Below, piece by piece: positions 14,742 to 21,760 of a stretch of DNA of 21,760 bases (position 1 is the first letter of the stretch; each line of letters starts with the position of its first letter). Below the pieces are notes generated by a model, which was given only the letters and a program-made list of their open reading frames with translations, made no database searches and was not told the DNA's origin. This DNA is from Oscillospiraceae bacterium (GTDB lineage Bacteria; Bacillota; Clostridia; Oscillospirales; CAG-272), in NCBI GenBank assembly GCA_015063655.1, contig SVTU01000007.1, positions 1-21,760 of the forward strand, written 5' to 3'. A program made the translations under genes and the position numbers.

Positions 14742-16049
14742 TTACACTCTTTTTATCTGTGAAGCGCAGAGGGGAAGTCCCGAATAGCCGTAGCTGCCGC
14801 GTATGCCAAGGGAGGATTCGATGCGCAAAAGGCGGTTGTATTTGGCCACTCTCTCACTGCGGCAGGGAGCTCCTGCCTTGATAAAGGGCGCATGAAGCCC
14901 CACGGCAAGGTCGGCAATGGTGGTATCCTCCGTTTCACCGCTTCGGTGAGACAGAATATAGCGATAGCCTGCTTTGTCGGCAAGCTCTACAGTCTCCATG
15001 ACCTCAGAGAGCGTGCCGATCTGATTGGGCTTGACGAGAATGGCATTGCCTGCCTTTTCCTCAATTCCACGGCGCAGGCGTGCGGGATTGGTCACGAAAA
15101 GGTCATCGCCCACCAGCATGATGCGATCGCCCAGAGCCTTGGTCAATGTCTGCCAGCCAAGAAAATCGGTCTCGGCAAGACCGTCCTCAACGGAGAGAAT
15201 GGGGAAGGCACGGCACAGCTCAGAGAGGTATTCGATCATGCCGTTTCGGTCGCAATGCTTATTGCGCTTCGGCATGTGGTATTCTCCCGTTTCCTCGTTA
15301 TACCATTCGGAGGAGGCAACGTCAAGTGCGATCATCACGTCCTTCGTCGTGTAGCCCGCCTTGCCGATGGCCTCGGTCAGCAGAGAGAGAGCCTCCTCGT
15401 GTCCTGACAGATCGGGTGCAAAGCCTCCCTCGTCGCCCACGGCAGTGGACAAGCCTCTCTCACGCAGTAAGCCGCCAAGAGCGGCATAGATCTCACATCC
15501 CGCACGCAGAGCATCGCCAAAGCGCTGCATGCCGACGGGCACGATCATGAATTCCTGAATATCCAAATTGTTATCGGCATGCGCACCGCCGTTCAGCACG
15601 TTCATCATGGGAATGGGAAGACGGTAGGCGTCCACGCCGCCAAGATAACGGAACAGAGGCACGCCATACCAATTGGCTGCAGCCCTTGCTGTTGCCAGTG
15701 AGACGGCCAAAATGGCGTTGGCTCCGAGAGCCGATTTATTTTGCGTGCCGTCAAGTTCGCATAGGATGCGGTCCACCTCGGCCTGTTCGGATGCGCACAC
15801 TCCGCACAGAGCGGGGGAAATCAGCGTACCTACACTGCAGGCAACCTCGTACACGCCCTTTCCGTTAAATCGCTTTTTGTCATTGTCACGCTTTTCGTGA
15901 GCCTCGTACATGCCCGTTGAGGCACCCGACGGCACGCTGGCAACGCCAACGGTCCCATCGGCCAAAAAAACGGATGCTTCAACGGTGGGATTGCCCCGAG
16001 AATCGATGATCTCACGGGCACAGCAGCGAGTGATCTGCGGTTTACTCAT
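14742..16049 (-). CDS. eno: enolase (phosphopyruvate hydratase)
   Basis: Glycolytic enolase, 435 residues, interconverting 2-phosphoglycerate and phosphoenolpyruvate. It opens with AREIIDSRGNPTVEASV. The catalytic pair is visible as E207 in GDEGGFAP and K340 in LVKPNQIGT. Metal ligands lie in ALDVASSEWY, LSVEDGL and VGDDLFVTN, and the SHRSGET loop and FIKAGAP follow. All family residues I can check are intact. ATG 16049 is preceded by AAAGGAG at a normal distance. It is read leftward behind clpC but has its own extended -10 promoter and terminator. The usual glycolytic neighbours (gap, pgk, tpiA, gpmI) are absent. Confidence 0.98.
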   Translation of the reverse strand: MSKPQITRCCAREIIDSRGNPTVEASVFLADGTVGVASVPSGASTGMYEAHEKRDNDKKRFNGKGVYEVACSVGTLISPALCGVCASEQAEVDRILCELDGTQNKSALGANAILAVSLATARAAANWYGVPLFRYLGGVDAYRLPIPMMNVLNGGAHADNNLDIQEFMIVPVGMQRFGDALRAGCEIYAALGGLLRERGLSTAVGDEGGFAPDLSGHEEALSLLTEAIGKAGYTTKDVMIALDVASSEWYNEETGEYHMPKRNKHCDRNGMIEYLSELCRAFPILSVEDGLAETDFLGWQTLTKALGDRIMLVGDDLFVTNPARLRRGIEEKAGNAILVKPNQIGTLSEVMETVELADKAGYRYILSHRSGETEDTTIADLAVGLHAPFIKAGAPCRSERVAKYNRLLRIESSLGIRGSYGYSGLPLCASQIKRV

Positions 16050-16086
16050 GGTCTATACTCCTTTGCTTGTAACATCATTCCTTAGT

Positions 16087-16095
16087 ATTATACCA
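16087..16095 (-). promoter_or_regulatory. extended -10 promoter of eno
   Basis: On the minus strand TGG-TATAAT (16095-16087) lies 38 bases before the start codon. No good -35 hexamer sits 16-18 bases upstream, so recognition would rest on the extended -10. Confidence 0.6.
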
Positions 16096-16140
16096 CCTTT
16101 TCCTTGATCATATTGCTCCAAAGAAAAATTTTGCAAAAAT

Positions 16141-18543
16141 TTAACGTAAGCCTTGGGGAAGCACGGATTGGCGAGTGTGGCTCTTTTCAATGTGAAGCGA
16201 GCCGTTGACAACGGAGAGAATTGCCGTTTCTCTTGGACTAAGCTCTCCTTTGAGCATGGCGTCTGACAATGGGCCCTCAATATCCTTAGCGATCGCCCGC
16301 TTGAGGGCACGGGCACCGTAACGGCCGTTCGAGCAACGCTCGGCAAGCCAGAGCGGGACGTCCTCGGTAAAGGAAAGTGACAGTGCAAGGCTTTCGCAGC
16401 GCCCGCACAGCTCGCAAAGCTCCTTGTGGGCTATCGCCGTCATGTCGTTTTTGTCAAGCGTCCGAAAGCGAATGATCTCGTCTAAGCGGTTGAGCAGCTC
16501 GGCAGGGAACATGTGCTTGATCTCCTCCGTCAGCTCCCGTCTGCTTGCGCCCTCTGCGGTGTCAGCCCCAAAGCCTAAGGGGGCTTTTTGTGACAGAGGA
16601 GAGAGATTGGCCGTCATCACGATGAGCGTATTACGAAAATCCACTCGCCTGCCCGCCGTATCCGTCAGAACACCGTCCTCCAGCATGGGAAGAAGAATGT
16701 GGTAAACGTCACGGTGAGCCTTGTCAATCTCGTCAAAGAGAAGCAGGCTGTACGGAGAACGGCGGACACGCTCAGTCAGTCTGCCGCCCTCACCGTAGCC
16801 AACATAGCCGGGCGGTGAGCCGATCAAGCGGGAGACACTGTGAGGCTCGGTATACTCCGACATATCCAAGCGGATCAAGGCCTGCTCCGTGCCGAAGAGA
16901 TGGCGGGCAAGCGCACGGCAAAGCTCGGTCTTTCCCACGCCCGAGCCGCCAAGGAATAAAAAGGAGGCAATGGGGCGTGAGGGCGTGCGCCAGCCGCTTC
17001 TGCCTCTTCTGACGGCGGCACACAGTGTGCGTATGGCCTGCTCCTGCCCGATCACCGCCCCTGAAAGCTTGCTCTCCATGTCTAAGAGCAGCTCGGTGTC
17101 ACGGCGGCTCTGAAGATCGATGGGAATACCCGTCCACGAGGTCACGACTGCGGCAATGTCCGAGGGCATGACGGTGCAGCTTGCGGTACGGTCAGCGGGG
17201 GCTTGCGGTAGCTCTCGCTCCATCAGACAAAGCTGCTCGGCACGCTCAAGCTCACCCTTGGCGATCGCTGCTTCCTTTTCTCTTTGCAGCCGCTCCTGCT
17301 CGGACATCTCACCCTCTCTCTTGCCGAGCGCTTGCAGGCGGCACCATGCCGCCGCCTCGTCCACAAGGTCAAGCGCCTTGTCGGGCAAGCGGCGGTCGGG
17401 CAGATAGCGGACGGAGAGCGAGACGGCAGCCTGCAGGGCATCGTCCGAAATGCGAAGGGAATGGTGCTTTTCATAGGCGGGGCGCAGGCCCTGCAGAATG
17501 TGAAGCGTGGCGGCCTCGTTCGGCTCTGCCACCGTCACAGCCTGAAAGCGACGTTCAAGAGCGGCATCCTTTTCAATGTGAGCACGGTATTCCTCGGTGG
17601 TCGTTGCACCGATCACACGGATCTGCCCACGGGCCAGCGCAGGCTTGAGGATATTGGCGGCATCCACCGCCCCCTCGGCCGCCCCTGCGCCAACCACGGT
17701 GTGAAGCTCATCGATGAACAAAATCAGTGAGGGATCCTTGGCGGCCTCGGTCAAGACCTGCTTCATTCTCTCCTCAAACTCGCCCCGATATTTTGCCCCT
17801 GCGATCATGGCGGAGAGATCAAGCGAAACAATACGTTTATCCTGCAGAGGTTCGGGGACGTTACCGCTTGCCATGCGGATCGCCAAGCCCTCCACAACGG
17901 CTGTCTTACCAACACCGGGCTCTCCCACAAGACACGGATTGTTTTTCTGGCGTCTGGACAAAATGCGGATTACGTGCTCGGTCTCTTCCTCTCTCCCGAA
18001 CACCTCGTCCAAGCGTCCTTCACGGGCGGCGGCACAGAGATCGTAGCCAAAGGAGGTTACGCAAGAGCCCTTTTCTGCGCTCTTCTTATCCTTTTTCGGC
18101 ATTGCCGTTGAGGCACTTGTGCCGAGAAGCTCCTCGCGAAGATCACAGAGGCGGACACCGTATTTTTCCACGATTCCGCAGGCCACCGCCTCACGGTCAC
18201 AAAGCAGGGCGAGCAGCAGATGCTCCGTGCCCACCGCAGGGCTTCCCGCAAGGGTGGCCTCCTTGGCGGCGTCCTCCAATACCTGCCTGAGCCTCGGTGT
18301 CATGTCGTGGGGCGAGAGCAAAGCGCCGCTGCTTCCCGAGCCGCAAAGCTCGGCTATGGTGCGGCGGAGCTTTGTGGGCGTGATGCTGTGAGCGAGCAGC
18401 ACACGCTCGGACATGGCGCCTTTCTCAGAGGCAAGCGCAAGGAGCAGATGCTCGGTTCCGATAAAGCTGTGGCCAAGCTCCGAGGCATAGGCGTGGGTGT
18501 GCTGAATGACGCTTTGCGCCTTCTGTGTATATTTGTTTGGCAT
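16141..18543 (-). CDS. clpC: AAA+ unfoldase ClpC
   Basis: Class I Clp unfoldase of 800 residues. Two Clp_N repeats fill residues 1-150 (marked by GTEHLLLAL twice). AAA1 has Walker A GEPGVGKT at 207-214 and Walker B FIDELH. A short charged coiled middle domain follows (near 400-450, EQERLQREKEAAIAKGELER). AAA2 has Walker A GGSGVGKT at 532-539, where the family usually has GPTGVGKT, and Walker B LLLFDEIDKAH. LGF at 656-658 sits at the ClpP-docking loop. ATG 18543 follows GGAAGGGGG. The gene is not in the classical ctsR-mcsA-mcsB-clpC operon and I see no tandem CtsR heptamers upstream. Residues Lys, Asp and Glu of both ATPase sites are intact. Confidence 0.92.
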   Translation of the reverse strand: MPNKYTQKAQSVIQHTHAYASELGHSFIGTEHLLLALASEKGAMSERVLLAHSITPTKLRRTIAELCGSGSSGALLSPHDMTPRLRQVLEDAAKEATLAGSPAVGTEHLLLALLCDREAVACGIVEKYGVRLCDLREELLGTSASTAMPKKDKKSAEKGSCVTSFGYDLCAAAREGRLDEVFGREEETEHVIRILSRRQKNNPCLVGEPGVGKTAVVEGLAIRMASGNVPEPLQDKRIVSLDLSAMIAGAKYRGEFEERMKQVLTEAAKDPSLILFIDELHTVVGAGAAEGAVDAANILKPALARGQIRVIGATTTEEYRAHIEKDAALERRFQAVTVAEPNEAATLHILQGLRPAYEKHHSLRISDDALQAAVSLSVRYLPDRRLPDKALDLVDEAAAWCRLQALGKREGEMSEQERLQREKEAAIAKGELERAEQLCLMERELPQAPADRTASCTVMPSDIAAVVTSWTGIPIDLQSRRDTELLLDMESKLSGAVIGQEQAIRTLCAAVRRGRSGWRTPSRPIASFLFLGGSGVGKTELCRALARHLFGTEQALIRLDMSEYTEPHSVSRLIGSPPGYVGYGEGGRLTERVRRSPYSLLLFDEIDKAHRDVYHILLPMLEDGVLTDTAGRRVDFRNTLIVMTANLSPLSQKAPLGFGADTAEGASRRELTEEIKHMFPAELLNRLDEIIRFRTLDKNDMTAIAHKELCELCGRCESLALSLSFTEDVPLWLAERCSNGRYGARALKRAIAKDIEGPLSDAMLKGELSPRETAILSVVNGSLHIEKSHTRQSVLPQGLR

Positions 18544-18577
18544 GGACAGCCCCCTTCCGTTTTTTTATTTCGTTATA

Positions 18578-18599
18578 TTCTACATCGATCGGCGTAGAA
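18578..18599. repeat. inverted repeat upstream of clpC
   Basis: TTCTAC and GTAGAA form six-base arms (18578-18583, 18594-18599) around a centre that pairs except for one mismatch and one wobble. It lies about 35 bases before the clpC start, near a possible -10 (TATAAC on the minus strand), so it could be an operator. Evidence is weak. Confidence 0.3.
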
Positions 18600-18622
18600 A
18601 ATATGTGGCATTTGGTATTCGT

Positions 18623-19138
18623 TTATTCATATAGGACATCATAAAGCCTGACTAAGGCGTTCCATGTTTCCTTATCCACCTTGCCTGTGGTCGGAAGGCG
18701 GTTGGCTTGTTGAAACTTGACGACCGCTTGCTCGGTTTCCTCATCGAATACGGTGGAGAGAGACAGAGGCGGAATATCCCGATAAAAGGCGGATAGCTCA
18801 GAAAGCAAATAGCGCACGATCAGTACGGGCAGATAGTCGTCTCCCTTTTGTAAGGTCTCACGCAGGGGCGAGCGGGGAAAGAGGGGAACGGGATCGGTAC
18901 GTCTCAGCTCTGAGAGCGTTTGCGTATAGGCGGAAAATAGGGCATCGTTGGTTGCCTTGTCTACGATCCCCGTAGCGGGAAGTCCCACGATGCGTTGAAA
19001 TTCGGATACTGCCTCCCGTGTCTCCTCGGCGTAGATGCCGTCGATGGGAATGGGGCGGATGGGGTATCCGTTATAGGACAGCGTTCGCAAATATCGCTGT
19101 ATCTGCCGAATGGCGTTGCTTACGGTCAATTCTGTCAT
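18623..19138 (-). CDS. double peptidoglycan-binding-domain protein (SleC-operon subunit)
   Basis: A 171-residue protein made of two PG_binding_1 (PF01471-like) repeats. The first covers about residues 8-70 ([19 protein letters not shown], then [15 protein letters not shown]). The second covers about 100-165 ([13 protein letters not shown], then [15 protein letters not shown]). There is no signal peptide, membrane segment or catalytic domain. Its start codon overlaps the stop of the upstream gene by four bases (ATGA, 19135-19138), so the two are translationally coupled. As the last gene of the operon it probably adds cortex- or wall-binding capacity to the SpoIID-like enzyme. Absence of a signal peptide fits assembly inside the developing spore or mother cell. 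Confidence 0.85.
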   Translation of the reverse strand: MTELTVSNAIRQIQRYLRTLSYNGYPIRPIPIDGIYAEETREAVSEFQRIVGLPATGIVDKATNDALFSAYTQTLSELRRTDPVPLFPRSPLRETLQKGDDYLPVLIVRYLLSELSAFYRDIPPLSLSTVFDEETEQAVVKFQQANRLPTTGKVDKETWNALVRLYDVLYE

Positions 19139-20541
19139 GACGTACCCCCTATGTCAAATCCGGGATATTGTCCCTCACGTAGCTGATTGCCGAGATACAG
19201 ATCTCGGTATTCCTCGGTGATGGCGTTCCACGTTGCCGCCCCCACCGTTCCCGTTACCTCTAAGTTCCGTGTTCGCTGAAAGACATTGACAGCCTCCTGC
19301 GTGCGGCTTCCGTAGTAGCCCGTGACGGGGAAGGACGGCAGGGCGGGATCGTACTGCGCTAAATAATTCAGGTATTCCTGAAGCAGACGCACGGCATCGG
19401 ACGAAGCCCCGAAGCGAAGCGGAACACCGGGATACGGCACGACCACACCCTCGGTGTACGATAGCGGAATGGTCTCAACAAAGCCAAGGTACGTGCGCCA
19501 CAGCGCATCCCACGTGGGCAGATCGACCTCGCCCGTTACGGGCAGGGCGTACGCCTCCTGAAAGGCACGGACAGCGGCGGCGGTGGACGGGCCGTACAGG
19601 CCGTCCACCGCAATGGACGGCAGGAAATTGAAGAAGGCGGAGAGATAGGAGAGCAGATACTGCACGTTGATCACGTCCGAGCCGCTGTCTCCCTCAGAGA
19701 GCGAGCCGTTATACTGTGCGGTGACCTCGGAGAGCGAGATTCCCTCGGACGTCAGCTCATTAAGCCTTTTGACGGCATTGTAGATGCGCTCGGTGCGATA
19801 CCAAGTGGCATTGCCCACAATGCCGTCGGGCGTGAGAGAGAAGATCTCTTGAAACCGCTTAACGGCCTCCTCGGTGTCGTAGGAGAACACACCGTCGGGC
19901 TGTGCGATCTTCGGGATGGACGGATAATTGGCGGAGATACGGTTGAGGCGTATTTGCAAGGCACGTACGCTGTCGCCCACCGAGCCGAGGCGCAACGGGC
20001 TTGCGGGTGCGCTTGGCGTCAGCGAGCCTACGGGGACGTCACGCACAATTTCAATATCGTTTCCGTAATAATAGGTCAGTATGTCTATGGGTGAATAGCC
20101 CTGCTCAGCAAGTGTAACGCTCCCCCATTGCGAAAGCCCCCCGCACTGCACCTCGATGCCGTCGCAGTATTGGGCAAACAGCGGCTCTACGCTTCCTTGG
20201 CGGGAGATATAGCTTGTGAAGATCTCTCCCACGATCTGCTCGATATTCTCAAAAATATCCCGTCCGTTTACAAAGGATTGGTCGATGGACGTGTCGTTGG
20301 TAATATCGAAGTCATACCCCCGTGAGGGATAGTATTCGGTGTAGATGCGGTTGAGGGCAAAGGAGATCTGCGCATAGACGTTGGCACGAATGGCACTCTC
20401 CGGCCAGGTGGGATAGATCTCGCTTGACGCCACGTTGGCAATGTACTCTTCAAAGGGAACGGTTACGTTTTCGGCGGGGGCGCCCGGTGCGCCGAGATGT
20501 ACGGTAACGGTGTCGGGAATAAAGGGAAGAAAGGTGTTCAT
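19135..20541 (-). CDS. SleC-like spore cortex-lytic enzyme: SpoIID/LytB domain plus three PG-binding repeats
   Basis: A 468-residue protein. Residues ~25-170 form a SpoIID/LytB-type lytic transglycosylase domain ([19 protein letters not shown], later [15 protein letters not shown] and [13 protein letters not shown]). E41 in VASSE aligns with the catalytic glutamate of SpoIID. Three PG_binding_1 repeats follow at about 183-245, 283-350 and 375-440. The N-terminal sequence closely resembles my recollection of clostridial SleC, the germination enzyme that degrades spore cortex; I did not search. SleC normally carries an N-terminal prodomain removed by Csp proteases and has one PG-binding region; here that prodomain seems to be the separate upstream gene. 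No signal peptide is present. ATGA overlaps couple it to both neighbours. Confidence 0.82.
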   Translation of the reverse strand: MNTFLPFIPDTVTVHLGAPGAPAENVTVPFEEYIANVASSEIYPTWPESAIRANVYAQISFALNRIYTEYYPSRGYDFDITNDTSIDQSFVNGRDIFENIEQIVGEIFTSYISRQGSVEPLFAQYCDGIEVQCGGLSQWGSVTLAEQGYSPIDILTYYYGNDIEIVRDVPVGSLTPSAPASPLRLGSVGDSVRALQIRLNRISANYPSIPKIAQPDGVFSYDTEEAVKRFQEIFSLTPDGIVGNATWYRTERIYNAVKRLNELTSEGISLSEVTAQYNGSLSEGDSGSDVINVQYLLSYLSAFFNFLPSIAVDGLYGPSTAAAVRAFQEAYALPVTGEVDLPTWDALWRTYLGFVETIPLSYTEGVVVPYPGVPLRFGASSDAVRLLQEYLNYLAQYDPALPSFPVTGYYGSRTQEAVNVFQRTRNLEVTGTVGAATWNAITEEYRDLYLGNQLREGQYPGFDIGGTS

Positions 20542-20960
20542 ACCGTCTGCCCTCCCGTGCCGTGGAGCCTTCTGCCGTCCGAGGAATCGGGGTTTGCACC
20601 CTCTGTCAGCGGTACAGTCAGAACGGGCTGAACGGAGGTAATGCCCTCAAAAATGGCAACGTTGCGGTAAAAGCGGTCGGCGTACCCATCGGCAAACACC
20701 TCAACGATATACAGCCCATAGGGCAGAGCATCGCTTGTGGGCGGTGCCTCGGAGAGAGAGCGAGGCGGTGCGGGAAGAGGTACACGCTCGGTAAGGCCGT
20801 CTGTATCGGTGACTAGGGAATAACGAATGGGAGAACCGTCGGTGCTGTCCCGAATGATGACGCTTGCCCCCGCAAGCGGAACAGCGCCAAGGGCTGTGGA
20901 TACCTTCACAACAAGATATCCCATACCCTCTTGCGCAATGGGCCTGTTAGAAGCATTCAT
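20538..20960 (-). CDS. SleC prodomain-like protein (beta-sandwich, carboxypeptidase-regulatory-like)
   Basis: A 140-residue protein with a single all-beta domain: [20 protein letters not shown], then [17 protein letters not shown], then [18 protein letters not shown] and a final strand [11 protein letters not shown]. This pattern (G-x-L-x-V-x-V, internal alternative strand with D-x-D-G, LPAPP, PY-x-x-Y-x-x-x-V-x-A-x-G) is that of CarboxypepD_reg/transthyretin-like domains and resembles the N-terminal pro region of clostridial SleC as I remember it. The last ~25 residues are polar and glycine-rich, probably disordered. ATG 20960 follows AGAAAGGAAG. It is the first gene of the three-gene unit and overlaps the enzyme gene by four bases. 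Confidence 0.7.
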   Translation of the reverse strand: MNASNRPIAQEGMGYLVVKVSTALGAVPLAGASVIIRDSTDGSPIRYSLVTDTDGLTERVPLPAPPRSLSEAPPTSDALPYGLYIVEVFADGYADRFYRNVAIFEGITSVQPVLTVPLTEGANPDSSDGRRLHGTGGQTV

Positions 20961-20996
20961 AGCATGACTTCCTTTCTGTAAAAGATTTCCTCAACA

Positions 20997-21042
20997 GTAT
21001 ATGCCTCTATGCTCCTAATTGCCCCACCAAAGGGGCATATAC
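20997..21042 (-). promoter_or_regulatory. nested inverted repeat in the leader of the SleC-like operon
   Basis: GTATATGCC (20997-21005) and GGCATATAC (21034-21042) pair perfectly. Overlapping the right arm, TGCCCC (21020-21025) and GGGGCA (21032-21037) form a second, competing hairpin. If transcription starts from the -10 at 21050, this structure begins within the first bases of the mRNA. Confidence 0.5.
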
Positions 21043-21049
21043 CGTCACC

Positions 21050-21058
21050 ATTATATCA
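21050..21058 (-). promoter_or_regulatory. possible extended -10 promoter of the SleC-like operon
   Basis: Minus-strand TGA-TATAAT (21058-21050), about 90 bases before the first start codon. A TTGACA on the same strand (21073-21068) is only 12 bases away, too close for a normal -35. A sporulation sigma promoter would be expected for cortex-lytic genes; I could not identify one convincingly. Confidence 0.4.
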
Positions 21059-21130
21059 TGAAGAGTGTGTCAAACGCACTGAAAAGTGATGGCAGAGCTG
21101 GAAGAAGCAGGTTTTTTGGTAAAAAAACAC

Positions 21131-21159
21131 TTTACAGAATTGGTACGGTATGGTATAAT
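21131..21159 (+). promoter_or_regulatory. sigma-A promoter of nrdR
   Basis: TTTACA (21131-21136), a 17-base spacer and TATAAT (21154-21159) with TG at 21151-21152. Transcription would start near 21166, giving a leader of about 28 bases with GGAGG at 21178-21182. Confidence 0.82.
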
Positions 21160-21193
21160 GTATAAAAAGGCAAACACGGAGGTTCACTGCGTT

Positions 21194-21640
21194 ATGAAAT
21201 GTCCTGCATGTGGGTTTGAAGACAGCAAGGTCATCGATTCCCGTCCCATTCCCGAGGGGAACAGCATTCGTCGAAGACGAGAGTGCTTGGCGTGCCAAAA
21301 GCGATTTACCACCTTTGAGGTCATTGAGGCGGCACAGATCATCGTGATCAAGAAGAGCGGAGCCAAGGAGGTTTTTGACCGCAATAAGCTGATGACGGGT
21401 ATTTTGAAGGCGTGTGAGAAACGCCCCGTCAGTGCCGAGGATATTGTCAGCGAAATCGAGGTAGAGCTTCAAAACCGCCTCAACAACGAGGTGTCTACCA
21501 ACGAGATCGGTGAGATGGTGATGGAAAAGCTCAAGGACAGAGATGCCGTTGCCTACGTGCGCTTTGCTTCCGTGTACCGTGAGTTTCAGGATCTTGATAC
21601 CTTTATTAAGGCGTTGTCGAGCCTAAAAAAGAGAAAGTGA
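21194..21640 (+). CDS. nrdR: transcriptional repressor NrdR
   Basis: NrdR, 148 residues, represses ribonucleotide reductase genes by sensing dATP/ATP. The N-terminal zinc ribbon is C3-x2-C6 and C31-x2-C34, with the family run VIDSRPIPEGNSIRRRREC. An ATP-cone domain follows from about residue 49 (VIKKSGAKEVFDRNKLMTGI). The end, AYVRFASVYREFQDLDTF, is diagnostic. I start at ATG 21194 because MKCPACG is the conserved N terminus and GGAGG sits 11 bases upstream; the frame is open from 21086 but that part contains the promoter. No NRD gene or clear NrdR box is in the window. The next gene starts seven bases after its stop. Confidence 0.97.
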   Translation: MKCPACGFEDSKVIDSRPIPEGNSIRRRRECLACQKRFTTFEVIEAAQIIVIKKSGAKEVFDRNKLMTGILKACEKRPVSAEDIVSEIEVELQNRLNNEVSTNEIGEMVMEKLKDRDAVAYVRFASVYREFQDLDTFIKALSSLKKRK

Positions 21641-21647
21641 GGAACGT

Positions 21648-21760
21648 ATGAAAAGGATTGTATGCCTTATGCTGTGCTTTGTGATGATGATAGGTATGCT
21701 TGCGTCCTGTCAACAAAAGCCCGAGGGCGAGGAGACTACGCCGGCGCCCGAGGAGACCAC
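21648..21760 (+). CDS. putative lipoprotein, 5' part only
   Basis: The first 37 codons of a gene that runs off the window. ATG 21648 follows TGAGGA and lies seven bases after nrdR. The protein begins with a short basic n-region (MKR), a methionine-rich hydrophobic core and the lipobox L18-A19-S20-C21, so it should be lipidated on C21 by Lgt and exposed outside the membrane. The residues after it are rich in glutamate, threonine and proline (a flexible tether). The main domain is not in view, so no function can be given. Confidence 0.75.
   Translation, partial: MKRIVCLMLCFVMMIGMLASCQQKPEGEETTPAPEET

Noticed and set aside
21086..21193. N-terminal extension of NrdR
   Set aside because: The -35 and -10 boxes lie inside it, and NrdR proteins begin with MKCPxCG.

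Overview
The window looks like a chromosomal segment of an anaerobic, endospore-forming member of the Clostridia (my guess is the Oscillospirales/Christensenellales side). Reasons: a shared ECF energy-coupling module next to truA, a YmxH/YlmC-type sporulation protein, a SleC-like spore cortex-lytic operon, ClpE and ClpC together, NrdR, and sigma-A-type promoters with extended -10 boxes. G+C looks moderately high by eye; I did not count it. I see no phage, insertion sequence, CRISPR array, tRNA or rRNA.

Layout. (1) 23-10792, + strand: eight closely packed genes that read as one long operon or a few overlapping ones: a class I SAM methyltransferase, ecfA1, ecfA2, ecfT, truA, a DUF5711-like membrane-anchored beta-propeller protein, clpE, and a 909-residue P-type-ATPase-fold protein that has lost nearly every catalytic motif. 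(2) 10930-13129, + strand: ymxH/ylmC behind a structured leader, then rpsB-tsf behind a good promoter and a two-hairpin leader. (3) 13145-13224: two back-to-back perfect hairpins separate tsf from a convergent GT87-type membrane glycosyltransferase (13233-14531, -), which has a perfect-consensus sigma-A promoter. (4) 14742-18543, - strand: eno and a clpC-type gene that stands apart from ctsR/mcsA/mcsB. (5) 18623-20960, - strand: three genes joined by 4-base ATGA overlaps (prodomain-like protein, SpoIID/LytB plus three peptidoglycan-binding repeats, and two more repeats), together resembling a split SleC spore cortex-lytic enzyme. (6) 21194-end, + strand: nrdR and the start of a lipoprotein gene.

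How the genes fit together. EcfA1/EcfA2/EcfT form the energy-coupling half of vitamin/metal ECF importers whose substrate-binding S subunits must be encoded elsewhere. ClpE and ClpC are AAA+ unfoldases, both keeping the hydrophobic-Gly-Phe loop that docks ClpP. RpsB/Tsf, TruA and the methyltransferase serve translation. YmxH and the SleC-like operon belong to the spore cycle.

The least explained item is the P-type ATPase-like protein at 8063-10792. It keeps ten predicted membrane segments and aligns without gaps around the catalytic motifs, yet DKTGT, GDGxND, TGD, KGxPE, DPPR and PEGL are all replaced. It looks like a maintained pseudoenzyme, translated directly behind ClpE. The split SleC operon and the structured leaders of ymxH, rpsB and the SleC operon are next in interest.
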